From: an uncultured Candidatus Melainabacteria bacterium | GTDB lineage: Bacteria; Cyanobacteriota; Vampirovibrionia; Gastranaerophilales; Gastranaerophilaceae | Direction of reading: 5' to 3' | DNA length: 64,000 bases | NCBI GenBank assembly: GCA_947570135.1 | Contig: CANOTP010000003.1 | Coordinates: 152,197 to 216,196, forward strand | Shown: in pieces, positions 1 through 9,822 of the stretch | How the letters are laid out: each line of letters starts with the position of its first letter | Numbering within the stretch: position 1 is the stretch's first letter | Notes under the pieces: generated by a model | Databases searched by the model: none | What the model was told of the DNA's origin: nothing | Seen by the model: the letters and a program-made list of their open reading frames with translations, nothing else | Program-made: the position numbers and the translations under genes

Positions 1-2
1 AA

Positions 3-767
3 AAACATTTACTGGTGTTTTTTATGAAAAAAATCGGACCGCTGTTTGGCAGTTTGTTCGCGTCTGTTCCTCAGTGCGGGTTTTCGGTTATTGCAAGTAC
101 TTTGTATACAAGAAGAATTTTAAGCCGCGGAACCTTGCTGGCTGTTTATTTTGCGACATCTGATGAAGCTATCCCTGTTTTGGTGTCTGACCCTTCTAAG
201 ATTTATCTGATTTTGCCGATTATTTTAATAAAAATTATTATTGCTGTAGTTGTCGGGTATTTGGTTGACATTTTTGTAACTTATAAGGCTAAAGAACCTG
301 TGGCAGAAGTCTTGCCGCACACTTGCGGATGCTGTCATCATAAACTTTCTGATGCTGTTAAGACAAAAGATTTTTGGTGGCATCCTGTTAAGCATACGTT
401 TAATATATTTATATTTATCTTAATTGTTTCACTTATTTTGGGGTATTTTCTATCAAGTGTTGGAACAGAAGAAAATCTTGCAAAATATTGCCTGATGAAT
501 TCGCCCCTGCAGCCTGTTGTTGCGTCATTAGTCGGTTTAATCCCGAATTGTGCGATTTCTGTTATGCTGACTATTTTATTTTTAAAACATACGATAAGTT
601 TCGGATCTTTGATTGCGGGTTTATCGAGTGCGGGCGGTTTAGGACTGCTTGTTTTGTTAACTAAAAATAACGATAAAAAAGATACGGCAATAATTTTAAC
701 AATATTGGTTGCCGTAAGTTCAATCGCAGGGCTTATTTTGCAATATTATAACGGAATTAAGTTATAG
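3..767 (+). CDS. Putative 10-TM metal/arsenic efflux permease, 3' part
   Basis: The reading frame is open to the left edge of the window, so the N-terminal part lies outside it. About 255 residues are visible, mostly hydrophobic, with at least six membrane segments. The motif PQCGFS near the start and IPNCAIS in the second half look like two copies of one P-x-C-x-x-S signature, as expected for an internally duplicated permease. A cytosolic loop carries a Cys/His cluster (HTCGCCHHK) that could bind metal. The pattern fits the ArsP_2 family, annotated variously as a heavy-metal exporter, arsenic efflux protein or manganese transporter. Substrate cannot be told from the sequence. Confidence 0.7.
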   Translation, partial: KHLLVFFMKKIGPLFGSLFASVPQCGFSVIASTLYTRRILSRGTLLAVYFATSDEAIPVLVSDPSKIYLILPIILIKIIIAVVVGYLVDIFVTYKAKEPVAEVLPHTCGCCHHKLSDAVKTKDFWWHPVKHTFNIFIFILIVSLILGYFLSSVGTEENLAKYCLMNSPLQPVVASLVGLIPNCAISVMLTILFLKHTISFGSLIAGLSSAGGLGLLVLLTKNNDKKDTAIILTILVAVSSIAGLILQYYNGIKL

Positions 768-776
768 AGGAGATTT

Positions 777-2243
777 ATGTTGATGTCAGAAAAACTAAAA
801 GAGGCATTTGAACTTCACCAAGGCGGGAAATTGACGCCAGCCAGAGATTTGTACCTTGAAATCCTTCAAAATGAACCTGAAAATGCGCAAGTTTGGGATT
901 TGTTGGGTGTTTTATATTATCAGGCAAACGATTATCTGGAATCAGAACTCTGCATAAAAAAAGCTATAGAAATAAGTCCGAGGTTTTATTATTTGGAAAA
1001 TCTTGCAAGACTTTATATGGATAAGGGTGATTTTAAGCTCGCGATTTCGATTTATGAGGATTTGATTAAACATAATCCGACTTATGAAAACTACTTTAAT
1101 CTTGCAATGTCATATAAAGGCGATCAAAGCTGGGCAAAAGCTAAAGAGGCATACTATAAGTCGCTTGAGATTAATCCGAAAGGTTACGAATCTTATTTTA
1201 ATCTGGCGTATCTTGCACTAAACGATAACCAGCCGCAAGTTGCAGTTGATTGCTATAAAAAAGCGTTAGAAATCAATCCTGATGATTGGGAATCAATGTA
1301 TTTTCTGTCATTGGCTCAAATGCAGGTAAAGGATTACAAAAACGGGCTAACTAATTTTGAATCCCGTTTGTGCCGCCAAAGTGCGATTGTGACTCAGGAA
1401 AAGACTTACCCGAATCTTATGAAATCCCGTCCGATATGGAAGGGTGAAGATTTGACGGGAAAAACTTTGTTTACCTATTACGAGGCAGGGTTTGGCGATA
1501 TGTTAATGTTTTACAGATATATGCCGATACTGACTTCTATGTGTAAAAAAGTTATTATAAAACCGCAAAAAGAACTTGCATCATTGTTTCGCGAAAACTC
1601 TTACGGGGCTGATGTATTAGAGATTTTTGATTTTGAAAGCGAGATAGATTTTGATTATCATATTCCGTTTTTGAGCGTTCCTCATATTCTGGGGCTGACG
1701 GGAGAGGATGTATTTACCCGACACGAAGGCTATTTGAAGTCAAATCCTGCCAAAGTTAAATATTACCGCGAAAGATTTTTTGATAACGATAAGTTCAAAA
1801 TCGGTATAAAATGGCAGGGAAATACCCATTATGACTTAGAAAGAGTTCTGAAAGTCGAGGATTTCTTCAGATTATTCAAGCTTGAGGGTACTCAGTTTTA
1901 CTCTTGCCAAACATTTGAAGGTTCCGAAGAGTTTGAGAAAATTAAAGATAAGTTTGACGTATTTGATTTAGGCTCAACTTTTTCTAATTTTTCTGATACA
2001 GCGGGAGCTTTAGAGAATATGGATTTAATTATTTCAAATGATACATCCTTGGTTCACCTTGCAGGTGCTTTGGGTAAACCTTGTTTTGTACTGCTCCCTC
2101 ATGTTTATAACTGGAGGTGGCATACGGATTTAACTAAATGCGATTGGTATGATAGTGTAAAAATCTTTGCGCAAAGCCAAAACGGTGATTGGAAAGGTGT
2201 TTTTAATCAAGTTGAAGATGAATTGGTTAAATTAATTCATTAG
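777..2243 (+). CDS. TPR protein with glycosyltransferase-like C-terminal domain
   Basis: 488 residues. The first 190 or so are tetratricopeptide repeats, with recurring patterns such as A-x-x-x-Y-x-K-A-L-E-I-N-P. The C-terminal half resembles the GT9/heptosyltransferase-like domain often fused to TPRs: it has the segment SNDTSLVHLAGALGKP followed by a Trp-rich stretch (YNWRWHTD) and a conserved final helix. It probably glycosylates a protein or lipid substrate in the cytoplasm. An AGGAG-type site lies just upstream and the gene starts 9 bases after the permease stop, so the two are probably cotranscribed. The 3' end overlaps the convergent Fic gene by 17 bases. Confidence 0.75.
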   Translation: MLMSEKLKEAFELHQGGKLTPARDLYLEILQNEPENAQVWDLLGVLYYQANDYLESELCIKKAIEISPRFYYLENLARLYMDKGDFKLAISIYEDLIKHNPTYENYFNLAMSYKGDQSWAKAKEAYYKSLEINPKGYESYFNLAYLALNDNQPQVAVDCYKKALEINPDDWESMYFLSLAQMQVKDYKNGLTNFESRLCRQSAIVTQEKTYPNLMKSRPIWKGEDLTGKTLFTYYEAGFGDMLMFYRYMPILTSMCKKVIIKPQKELASLFRENSYGADVLEIFDFESEIDFDYHIPFLSVPHILGLTGEDVFTRHEGYLKSNPAKVKYYRERFFDNDKFKIGIKWQGNTHYDLERVLKVEDFFRLFKLEGTQFYSCQTFEGSEEFEKIKDKFDVFDLGSTFSNFSDTAGALENMDLIISNDTSLVHLAGALGKPCFVLLPHVYNWRWHTDLTKCDWYDSVKIFAQSQNGDWKGVFNQVEDELVKLIH

Positions 2244-2835
2244 TTTTATAAGTAAAATAGCCTTCATAATTGTAACTTGCATCAATACCTTTCATATAAA
2301 CTTCCCTGTTGTTTATATTATCGGTTAAGGCTTGTCTGAGCAGTTCTTTTATTTCAACATTTTTAATCGGGCTGCGCTCCATTGCAAGCAGGTAGTCTTC
2401 TTTATCTACTTTGTTCCAGTCGACGACTTTATTTATTTCTTTTTTTAGTATTAAATCAAGCCAAATCCTTGTGCTTCGTCCGTTACCTTCTCTAAACGGG
2501 TGAGCTATATTCATTTCAACATATTTTTCGATAATTTCATCAAAGTTTGATTGCGGCATATTATCAATATGTTCAAGTGCAGGCTTTAAATACATTACGG
2601 GTGCAAATCGAAAATTTCCTTTTGCAAGATTAATATTTCGGATTTCTCCCGCAAAATTATAGATTTCATCAAACAGAAATTTATGTATTTTAGATAACGA
2701 TTCAAATTTACCTGCGGGAAGAGAATCAAGTAATTTTGTTTCAAACAGCTCAACAGCTTTTTTTTTGCTTATTTTTTCTTCAACTCTTGCAAGCTCGGAA
2801 GATTCTGTTATACCAAGTTTGTTTTCTAAAACCAT
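2227..2835 (-). CDS. Fic family protein adenylyltransferase, class III
   Basis: 202 residues. The catalytic motif HPFREGNGRS (His112) is intact, as is the upstream beta-hairpin (FAGEIRNINLAKGNFRFA) that positions the target. The C-terminal helix contains S187-x-x-x-E191-G192, the autoinhibitory motif of class III Fic proteins, in which the Glu blocks productive ATP binding. Overall similarity to the Neisseria meningitidis Fic is strong from memory, including the ending GID-A-SYNYEG. Expected reaction: transfer of AMP from ATP to a Ser/Thr/Tyr of a target protein, kept in check by the C-terminal helix. No antitoxin gene is adjacent, consistent with the inhibitor being in cis. A GAGG site precedes the start. 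Confidence 0.9.
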   Translation of the reverse strand: MVLENKLGITESSELARVEEKISKKKAVELFETKLLDSLPAGKFESLSKIHKFLFDEIYNFAGEIRNINLAKGNFRFAPVMYLKPALEHIDNMPQSNFDEIIEKYVEMNIAHPFREGNGRSTRIWLDLILKKEINKVVDWNKVDKEDYLLAMERSPIKNVEIKELLRQALTDNINNREVYMKGIDASYNYEGYFTYKTNELI

Positions 2836-2947
2836 AAAGACCTCATTTTGTTTATAATAGCATAAAATGTAAAATATTTATACTTCCTCTTGAAATATTA
2901 CCTGACAACCAGTATTATTATGTTATGTCAGTATGGAAGGAAGGTTT

Positions 2948-3445
2948 ATGAAAAAGATATTAATTTCATTATTGGTTTTAGGAATAACAGCACCAGCGTT
3001 TGCAATAAATGATGCACCAAAGTTAAGCAGAAAATGCCGCAAACATCCTGAGAAATGTCAGGTCCCTATGATTGCACCTGTTCAGGAACAGCAAATGACA
3101 TTAGGTATTGTCCAACGTGATATAAAAATCGGAACCTCTCAGGCTGAAGTTGCAACGGTTTTGGGTTCACCTAATATTGTTACTCAAGATGCTGACGGGC
3201 GTGAAACTTGGGTTTATGATAAAGTTTCATCAATTACTTCTTATGGAAGTTCAGGGTTTGGTGTTGGTATAGGCGGTCTTGGTGGCGGTTACGGCTCAGG
3301 CGGATTCGGCGGCGGACTTGCCAATGTCGGATATAACAAACGCGGCGGAACCGTTCAATCTGTTCAAAAAACTTTGACTGTTGTTTTAAAGTTTGACGAT
3401 AACAAAAACGTTCAGTCATTCTCTTATCACATGAGTACGTTCTAG
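2948..3445 (+). CDS. BamE/SmpA-like periplasmic protein
   Basis: 165 residues from the ATG at 2948, which is chosen over the in-frame ATG at 2933 because the GGAAGG ribosome site lies between them. A signal peptide (MKKILISLLVLGITAPAFA) is followed by a small SmpA/OmlA-type fold: G-T-S-Q-A-E-V-x-x-x-L-G-S-P-N-I-V and GRETWVYDK are the hallmarks. A Gly-rich insert around residues 95-125 interrupts the fold before the last strand. BamE-like domains bind outer-membrane assembly complexes or lipids. It is first in a run of envelope genes reaching to 5266. Confidence 0.7.
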   Translation: MKKILISLLVLGITAPAFAINDAPKLSRKCRKHPEKCQVPMIAPVQEQQMTLGIVQRDIKIGTSQAEVATVLGSPNIVTQDADGRETWVYDKVSSITSYGSSGFGVGIGGLGGGYGSGGFGGGLANVGYNKRGGTVQSVQKTLTVVLKFDDNKNVQSFSYHMSTF

Positions 3446-3461
3446 GAAGGGGTAAATATAA

Positions 3462-3989
3462 ATGTTAAAAAAAGTTTTAACAATTTTATTTGTTATATGT
3501 ATAGCCTCTCTTCCTGCATGTGCGCGTAAAAAACAGGAAGAAAATATCATAACTCCGATGACTCAGCTTGAAAAACGCCAGTTCCAGACAAGAACTTACG
3601 AAACTATAGATAAACCCCTTGTGATGAAAGCGATGTTGAATGTTTTACAAGATGAAGGGTTTATTGTATATAACGCGAATCCTTTGCTTGGATTTATTTA
3701 CGGGGTGAAAGATTTTGATACGTCTGATCCGAATATTGATATTTCAAAAGAGTTCGGACTTTCAAAATCAAGATTAAGCTTAAACGGGATTAAGGTTGCG
3801 ACAATCGAAACCACCGCAAATGTTACCGAATACGGAAAAAGCATGCGCGTTCGTGTGAATTTCAAACGTAAACTTTTAAACGTTTACGGTAACGCTCAGT
3901 TTATTGATGATGTGAATGATGAGAATTATTATCAGGACTTTTTCTCAAAAGTTGATAAGGCGATATTTTTACAGAAACAAAAAATATGA
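3462..3989 (+). CDS. Predicted lipoprotein, paralogue of the next gene
   Basis: 175 residues with a lipoprotein signal: a hydrophobic N-terminus ending in LPAC, with Cys as the likely lipidated residue. The rest shares a pattern with the following gene: QLEKRQFQTRTYET, V-M-K-A-x-L-N-V-L-Q-D-E-G-F, then a beta-rich part with TTANVTEYGK and a final helix YYQDFFSKVDKAIF. I do not recognise a named family. Its stop overlaps the next start (ATGA), so the two are translationally coupled and may form a pair in the envelope. Confidence 0.6.
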   Translation: MLKKVLTILFVICIASLPACARKKQEENIITPMTQLEKRQFQTRTYETIDKPLVMKAMLNVLQDEGFIVYNANPLLGFIYGVKDFDTSDPNIDISKEFGLSKSRLSLNGIKVATIETTANVTEYGKSMRVRVNFKRKLLNVYGNAQFIDDVNDENYYQDFFSKVDKAIFLQKQKI

Positions 3990-4591
3990 TGAAAAATTTT
4001 CTAACAATTATTTTAAGCATAATATTTTTGTCTTTTTCGGAAACTTGTGCTTTTGCCAAAAAAGTCAAAAACCTTTCACAGCTTGAGCGTCGTGAGATTG
4101 AAACGCATTTTTTTGACACCTCAGATGCCGACAGGGTTATGAAGGCTGCTGTTAATACTTTGCAAGACAGCGGGTTTGTTATTCAGGAAATTGAGCCTGA
4201 ACTTGGCTATATGCGCGCAAGTAAGGTTTATAAAAAACGGTTTGTAAATAAAGGCAGGGTTGCGGGTAATTCTTTGTGGCTTGCTTTAATGGCAACATAT
4301 ACCGTATTTACGTACGGTGCGGGGGTTGGGTATATGGCAGAACCTACAATGCATATATCTAACGAGCTTCACGATAAGACCGTTGTCGTTGATTCAAACG
4401 TTAATGTGGAAAAATTCGGTAAAAATAAGACTAAAGTCCGATTTGTTCTTGTTCAAAAGGTTTTACAAAACGCTGACGGGTATTCGTTTGTGAAATCAGC
4501 TCCGACAAGGGTTTTAAGGGTTTACTCGCCGAAGGTTTATCAAGAATTTTTCGCACAGCTTGATAAAAGTATTTTTTATGAGGGTATATAA
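3986..4591 (+). CDS. Exported protein, paralogue of the upstream lipoprotein
   Basis: 201 residues with a signal peptide ending near TCAFA. It has no lipobox at a mature N-terminus, although a Cys lies in the signal. Matching features with the previous protein are QLERREIETHFFDT, DRVMKAAVNTLQDSGFVI, NVNVEKFGKNKTKVR and YQEFFAQLDKSIF. It differs by an extra hydrophobic segment (SLWLALMATYTVFTYGAGVGY) of about 20 residues in the middle that could insert in or lie on a membrane. Function unknown. It starts inside the previous stop codon and ends directly against the next ATG. Confidence 0.6.
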   Translation: MMKNFLTIILSIIFLSFSETCAFAKKVKNLSQLERREIETHFFDTSDADRVMKAAVNTLQDSGFVIQEIEPELGYMRASKVYKKRFVNKGRVAGNSLWLALMATYTVFTYGAGVGYMAEPTMHISNELHDKTVVVDSNVNVEKFGKNKTKVRFVLVQKVLQNADGYSFVKSAPTRVLRVYSPKVYQEFFAQLDKSIFYEGI

Positions 4592-5266
4592 ATGCAGTAT
4601 GTAACGATAAAACGTGAAGAAAAAGACGGAAAAGAGTATTTTGCGGTGAACGCAATTTCGCTAAAAAACACAAATAAAACCGTTGTTCAGCGAATTCCTC
4701 ATCCTTTAGGGTCTGATGTAATTATGTTTGATAATTTGGAAGACGCGAAAGACGCAGTTACTCGTGCGGGTTTTTCTTATGTTTTACCAAACGGTGAAAA
4801 AGGTACGAAATCGCGTGTTAGGCTTAAAACTCCAAGTTCTGCGGATTACTCGGATATTGTTTTTGAAACGGTAAAAAGTAAGATTAACTCGTCAAACTCA
4901 AGCGTTGCGGCTGCTGCTGTTATTGCGGTTTCAGTGTTTCAAAATGAAGAAACTTTTGATATTTTGTTTAAAAAAATCGGCGAAGACAACGACTTAATCC
5001 GTAAAAACGCAATATCAGGGATTTGCAGATATTCAAATATTTTGCAAGATAGAATTATTGAATCTTTAAAATCCTCAAATTGGGTAGAGAGGAATTCTGC
5101 ATTAACATGTATTTCAAATATTACAGAAGACGGTAGTGTTGATTTGGAAAAATTTATTATTCCTCTAACCGAAATTTGTAACGATTCAAATACAATAGTT
5201 CAGGCAAACGCTTTAGTAACACTTGCTAAAGTTTATCAAAATTATCAAAAGAATAAAAAAGTTTAA
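4592..5266 (+). CDS. HEAT-repeat-like protein
   Basis: 224 residues. The first 75 form a basic, beta-rich region of unknown type. From about residue 85 on, helices recur in the HEAT style (NSSVAAAAVIAVSVF, LIRKNAISGICRY, WVERNSALTCISNI, TIVQANALVTLAKVY), each with a conserved Asp/Asn turn. Such scaffolds bind proteins. The ATG follows the upstream stop with no gap, so it belongs to the operon starting at 2948. Its last bases overlap by 4 the end of a small gene on the other strand. Confidence 0.6.
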   Translation: MQYVTIKREEKDGKEYFAVNAISLKNTNKTVVQRIPHPLGSDVIMFDNLEDAKDAVTRAGFSYVLPNGEKGTKSRVRLKTPSSADYSDIVFETVKSKINSSNSSVAAAAVIAVSVFQNEETFDILFKKIGEDNDLIRKNAISGICRYSNILQDRIIESLKSSNWVERNSALTCISNITEDGSVDLEKFIIPLTEICNDSNTIVQANALVTLAKVYQNYQKNKKV

Positions 5267-5439
5267 CAGCTTCCTTTTCTCATCAAATCAGACAGCTTTA
5301 ATTCTTTTGGCGGATTTGCTTTTCTTTGAGGTCTTTCAACGGGTGTTGAATCTTCTCGGTAACAACTCAATCCGACTTTAACGCTGTTATTTTCTTTTAG
5401 CATAAATATTTCTTGCAGTAATGATATAATATTACCCAT
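5263..5439 (-). CDS. Small hypothetical protein (58 aa)
   Basis: A short gene on the minus strand. It has a good ribosome site (GGAGAAAG) 6 bases before the ATG, and the stop overlaps the convergent gene by 4 bases. The protein begins MGNIISLLQEIFMLKENNS and ends in a basic, Pro-rich tail (ERPQRKANPPKELKLSDLMRKGSC). No family is recognised. The tight 3' packing against the neighbour and the ribosome site support a real gene. Confidence 0.55.
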   Translation of the reverse strand: MGNIISLLQEIFMLKENNSVKVGLSCYREDSTPVERPQRKANPPKELKLSDLMRKGSC

Positions 5440-5567
5440 AATTCTTTCTCCTAATTTTATTATAGCTTAATTTTTTGCGCGTATATCATACATTTAATCG
5501 ATTTAGGGCTAAAAAATCATTGTACTTTATGCTATATTATTTTCAGCAGTTTTGTGAGGAATAAAAT

Positions 5568-6278
5568 TTGAATAACAGTTATTATGAAACTTTGGATGAA
5601 AATTTTATACAAGCTTTGAACCTGTATGAGCAGGATTATTCTCACGAACAGCTTTTGGAGTTTTTAAAATGCGGGAATATCGTACAAAGACAGATTGCTG
5701 CTTTGAGGTTAGAAAAAATTACATCAGAAAAAGATTCGGAAGTTTTGCTGTCAAATTTGACAGGACAAGATGGAAAAATTAGAGAAGCCGTTTCTTTAAG
5801 ACTTTGTGAGTTTATGGCAGATGAGCAAGCTGTAGAATATTTTAAAACGACCAAAAATTATGATACATTTTTAGATGCAATTATCGATATAAATCCAAAT
5901 ATATGTCGTAATGTTTTGAGTGCTATTGTTAATCTTAAATCTGATGAAACTTTTGTTAAATTTTTTGGACAAAAATTAACGGATTTGACGTTTGAACTTC
6001 TTGATGAAGTTGAAAAAATAGATTTTAGAGAGAAAAAGTATAAAACCAATAAGGCTGTATTTAAACTCTATTGGTGTTTAGAAACTGTTTATGACTTTTG
6101 GGATAAGCTTGATTTTACCGAGTTAAAACAGATAATTTTGCGTTCAAAAAAGATAAGAGAATATACAATTCGCGAAAAGTCTGCTAAAATTTTATCTCGC
6201 GAATTTAATGATTCTGAACTTGATTTGGCGCGAAAAGAACTTCAAGCTGATGAAAATTATTATGTAAGACGCTATTAG
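5568..6278 (+). CDS. HEAT-like helical repeat protein, TTG start
   Basis: 236 residues, starting at a TTG preceded by GTGAGG. The protein is helical, with repeating elements such as IVQRQIAALRLEKI, KIREAVSLRLCEFM and YTIREKSAKILSREF, which look like degenerate HEAT repeats with Arg/Asp turns. It resembles the gene at 4592 in general build only. No enzymatic motif is visible. It ends 11 bases before the ATG of the poly-G prepilin gene, so the two may share a transcript. Confidence 0.55.
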   Translation: MNNSYYETLDENFIQALNLYEQDYSHEQLLEFLKCGNIVQRQIAALRLEKITSEKDSEVLLSNLTGQDGKIREAVSLRLCEFMADEQAVEYFKTTKNYDTFLDAIIDINPNICRNVLSAIVNLKSDETFVKFFGQKLTDLTFELLDEVEKIDFREKKYKTNKAVFKLYWCLETVYDFWDKLDFTELKQIILRSKKIREYTIREKSAKILSREFNDSELDLARKELQADENYYVRRY

Positions 6279-6289
6279 GAGGAAAAATT

Positions 6290-7052
6290 ATGAAAAACAA
6301 ATTACAATTAACATTGCGGGGGGGGTAGCCTTTTCTCGTTAGTAGGACAAGGGTTTAGCCTGTCGGCATTTACCTTAGCTGAGGTATTAATTACCCTCGG
6401 AATTATCGGGGTTGTTGCGGCGATTACTATCCCATCGCTTATCCAAAATAACAAAGCTGCGCGTTTACGCAGTCAATTTTTAAAATCTTATTCAACTGTT
6501 CAGCAGACGTTTCGGCAAATGGAATCCGATGATGTATCTTTAGATCCTGCAACTTATCCTAGAGCAACATATTATAAGACTTTTTCACAATATGTAAAAG
6601 TTGCCGTTGATTGTGGTACTTGGAGTTCTGGTGATGCAAAAAATAAACCTCCTGTTTGTTTTAATTTCAAATATGTAGACAATAATTTGACTATTGGAGC
6701 TACATATAAAACATTAGATGGCGGTGGGTTTGATGATCGGATTTTTGATGATGGGCAACTTGTCTTAATGGACGGGACAAATCTTATGTTCGAAAATCAA
6801 ACAGCTAATAGGATATTTGTATCGGTAGATTTGAACGGATTCAAAAATCCACCAAATAGAGTGGGTTATGATTTATTCACATTTCAATTTTTAGACGGAG
6901 AACTTCGTACAATGGGCAGTAAAGGAACAGCTTACAGTGTTGAAACTTATTGTAATCCTAATGTGCGTAACCAATACAATGGCATAGCTTGTGCTCATAA
7001 AGCGAAAAACGATACCGAATATTTCAAGTGGGTTGTGAAAAATATTAAGTAA
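6290..7052 (+). CDS. Prepilin-like protein, out of frame at a G8 tract (phase OFF)
   Basis: A perfect AGGAGG (6277-6282) precedes the ATG at 6290. The frame reads MKNKLQLTLRGG and stops at a TAG (6326) right after a run of eight G. From the tract onward the next frame is open and encodes SLFSLVGQGFSLSA, then the type IV prepilin signature FTLAEVLITLGIIG, a basic segment (KAARLRSQFLKSY) and a globular domain with FDDGQLVLMD and D-L-N-G-x-x-N-P-P-N-R-x-G. No start codon lies between the tract and the signature in that frame. Seven or ten G would join the two parts into about 253 residues. It is a close paralogue of the gene at 34145. Confidence 0.8.
6318..6325 (+). repeat. Poly-G tract (G8) in prepilin leader
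   Basis: Eight consecutive G, starting in codon 10 of the leader and followed directly by TAG. Such runs are rare in this AT-rich sequence. It is the point where the leader frame and the prepilin frame part; loss of one G or gain of two would fuse them. Confidence 0.9.
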
Positions 7053-7085
7053 CCTCTCGGATTATGTAAAAATTTTTTCTTGTTG

Positions 7086-7091
7086 TATAAT
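7086..7091 (+). promoter_or_regulatory. -10 box of the atpD-atpC operon
   Basis: A TATAAT hexamer lies 31 bases before the atpD start. A purine-rich GAGAGAGGGG ribosome site follows. No clear -35 box is visible at the usual distance. Confidence 0.45.
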
Positions 7092-7101
7092 AAATTTATA
7101 A

Positions 7102-8532
<1,431 letters not shown>

Positions 8533-8582
8533 GGGTAAATATATTCTCCTCCCCTCTAAAGTAATTTGAAGGATTGTAGTTT

Positions 8583-8993
8583 ATGAAACTAAAAATTATC
8601 ACACAAGAAAAAGTTGTATTTGATGATGAAGTTGATGCGGTTTATTCTCGCGGACTTGACGGTGAATTTGGATTGCTGAAAGGTCACATTCCCGTTATGA
8701 GTGCGCTTGATATCGGTGTAACCCGTGCAATTATCGGTGATAAGGTTAAGATGTTTACGACCATGGGCGGAATTTTGCAGTTCAAGGATGAAGAGTGTTT
8801 GATTTTGACAACACTTGCAGAACCCGGGGAAGAGATTGATGAAGCACGTGCAAGAGAAGCACTTGAACACGCCCGAGCAAGACTTAGAAACGCCGAAGCA
8901 AGAATTGATGCTAAACGCGCGGAAGCTGCAATTGCTCGTGCCGAAGCTCGTCTTAAAGCAAGATTGTCAGGTGAAACGAAGTTAAAAATGTAG
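8583..8993 (+). CDS. atpC: F-type ATP synthase subunit epsilon
   Basis: 136 residues. The N-terminal beta-sandwich starts MKLKIITQEKVVFDDEVDAVYSRGLDGEFGLLKGHIPV, and the C-terminal helical hairpin is Ala/Arg-rich (EALEHARARLRNAEARIDAKRAEAAIARAEARLKAR, residues about 98-133). It regulates F1 by inserting its C-terminal helices. It lies 50 bases after atpD with an AAGGA-like site, clearly the same operon. Confidence 0.95.
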   Translation: MKLKIITQEKVVFDDEVDAVYSRGLDGEFGLLKGHIPVMSALDIGVTRAIIGDKVKMFTTMGGILQFKDEECLILTTLAEPGEEIDEARAREALEHARARLRNAEARIDAKRAEAAIARAEARLKARLSGETKLKM

Positions 8994-9005
8994 TTTGTCG
9001 TGGGG

Positions 9006-9725
9006 TTATTTTTTAATCTTCCAAACCTCGTTAGGAATTTCCCAGCCGTTGTTTTTGACTTTTGATAGGCAATAATAACCTGCGTTTTGTCCTGAGGATT
9101 TTGAACTGCAGTTTTTGTCGATTGTTTCTCTTGATTCGTTAAAGCCTGCAGGGACGTACCCATAGTCAGGTATAAACCCCATTACATAAATATCTTTACC
9201 TGTCATATTTGGCGGGGCATCTCCGTTCGCATCAATGAAAACAACCATTGAAGTTCTGTTTGTATTTATACCAAAATAATTATTCATAGAACCTGAGCTG
9301 TACCAGTCAAAGTTAAGGTTTGATCCGTTAGTCATTTTAACGGTTACTGCTTGCAGTCCGATACCTATCTCGTTTCTGTTGGCATAAACTTCTGTGCCGT
9401 TGAGATTTCTTGTTGCTCCTTTTTGCTGCCAGCAGCCTGCTTTACCGTAACATACTCTGCCGACTTTCAAGTATGGTAAGATAAATGATTCAAACCATTT
9501 TGTATTTCCTTTTAAGGATTGTTCAATATAATCGTCAAACGGAACATCATCATCTTGAGCTCTTCGCATAGCTTGGGTAAGTATGGAGTAGTCTTCTTTT
9601 AATCGTACTTAGATTATGCGTTTTTGGTTTTTATTAATCAGATTTGGAATAGTCATTGCCGCGACAATACCGATTATTCCTAAAGTAGTTAAAACTTCTG
9701 CCAATGTAAAACCAAATCTTCTCAT
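9006..9725 (-). pseudogene. Prepilin-like gene broken by an in-frame TAA
   Basis: The ATG at 9725 is followed by MRRFGFTLAEVLTTLGII, a complete prepilin signal with hydrophobic helix. At codon 39 the frame meets TAA (9609-9611), after NKNQKRII. The same frame then continues without interruption with VRLKEDYSILTQAMRRAQ to the natural stop at 9006, so this is a single nonsense change (for example CAA to TAA) and not a frameshift. The downstream part has the family motif F-I-D-A-N-G-x-x-P-P-N and ends EIPNEVWKIKK. Translation of the remainder from an internal ATG at 9569 would lack the signal. It is head-to-head with the XRE gene at 9823. Confidence 0.8.
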
Positions 9726-9755
9726 TTCCGCCTCACACTTTTATAATACCTACAC

Positions 9756-9767
9756 GTAGTAAACTAC
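9756..9767. promoter_or_regulatory. Possible operator between prepilin and XRE genes
   Basis: GTAGT-AA-ACTAC is a perfect short palindrome in the 97-base space between the divergent prepilin pseudogene and the XRE regulator. Nearby AGTAA and TTACT (up to 9784) extend the symmetry imperfectly. Its position suits a repressor site for both genes; the binding protein is inferred. Confidence 0.4.
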
Positions 9768-9810
9768 TGTTGAGTATTAGTTACTCTCTTAAATTAATTA
9801 TGTCAACCCG

Positions 9811-9816
9811 TATAAT
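9811..9816 (+). promoter_or_regulatory. -10 box of the XRE gene (leaderless type)
   Basis: TATAAT sits only 6 bases before the ATG at 9823 and there is no Shine-Dalgarno sequence. A transcript from this box would begin at or next to the start codon. Confidence 0.5.
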
Positions 9817-9822
9817 TGTTTT

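Noticed and set aside
8684-9163. Minus-strand ORF of 159 codons across atpC
   Set aside because: It is a shadow of atpC and the prepilin remnant; low complexity of Ala/Ser mirrors the atpC helices.
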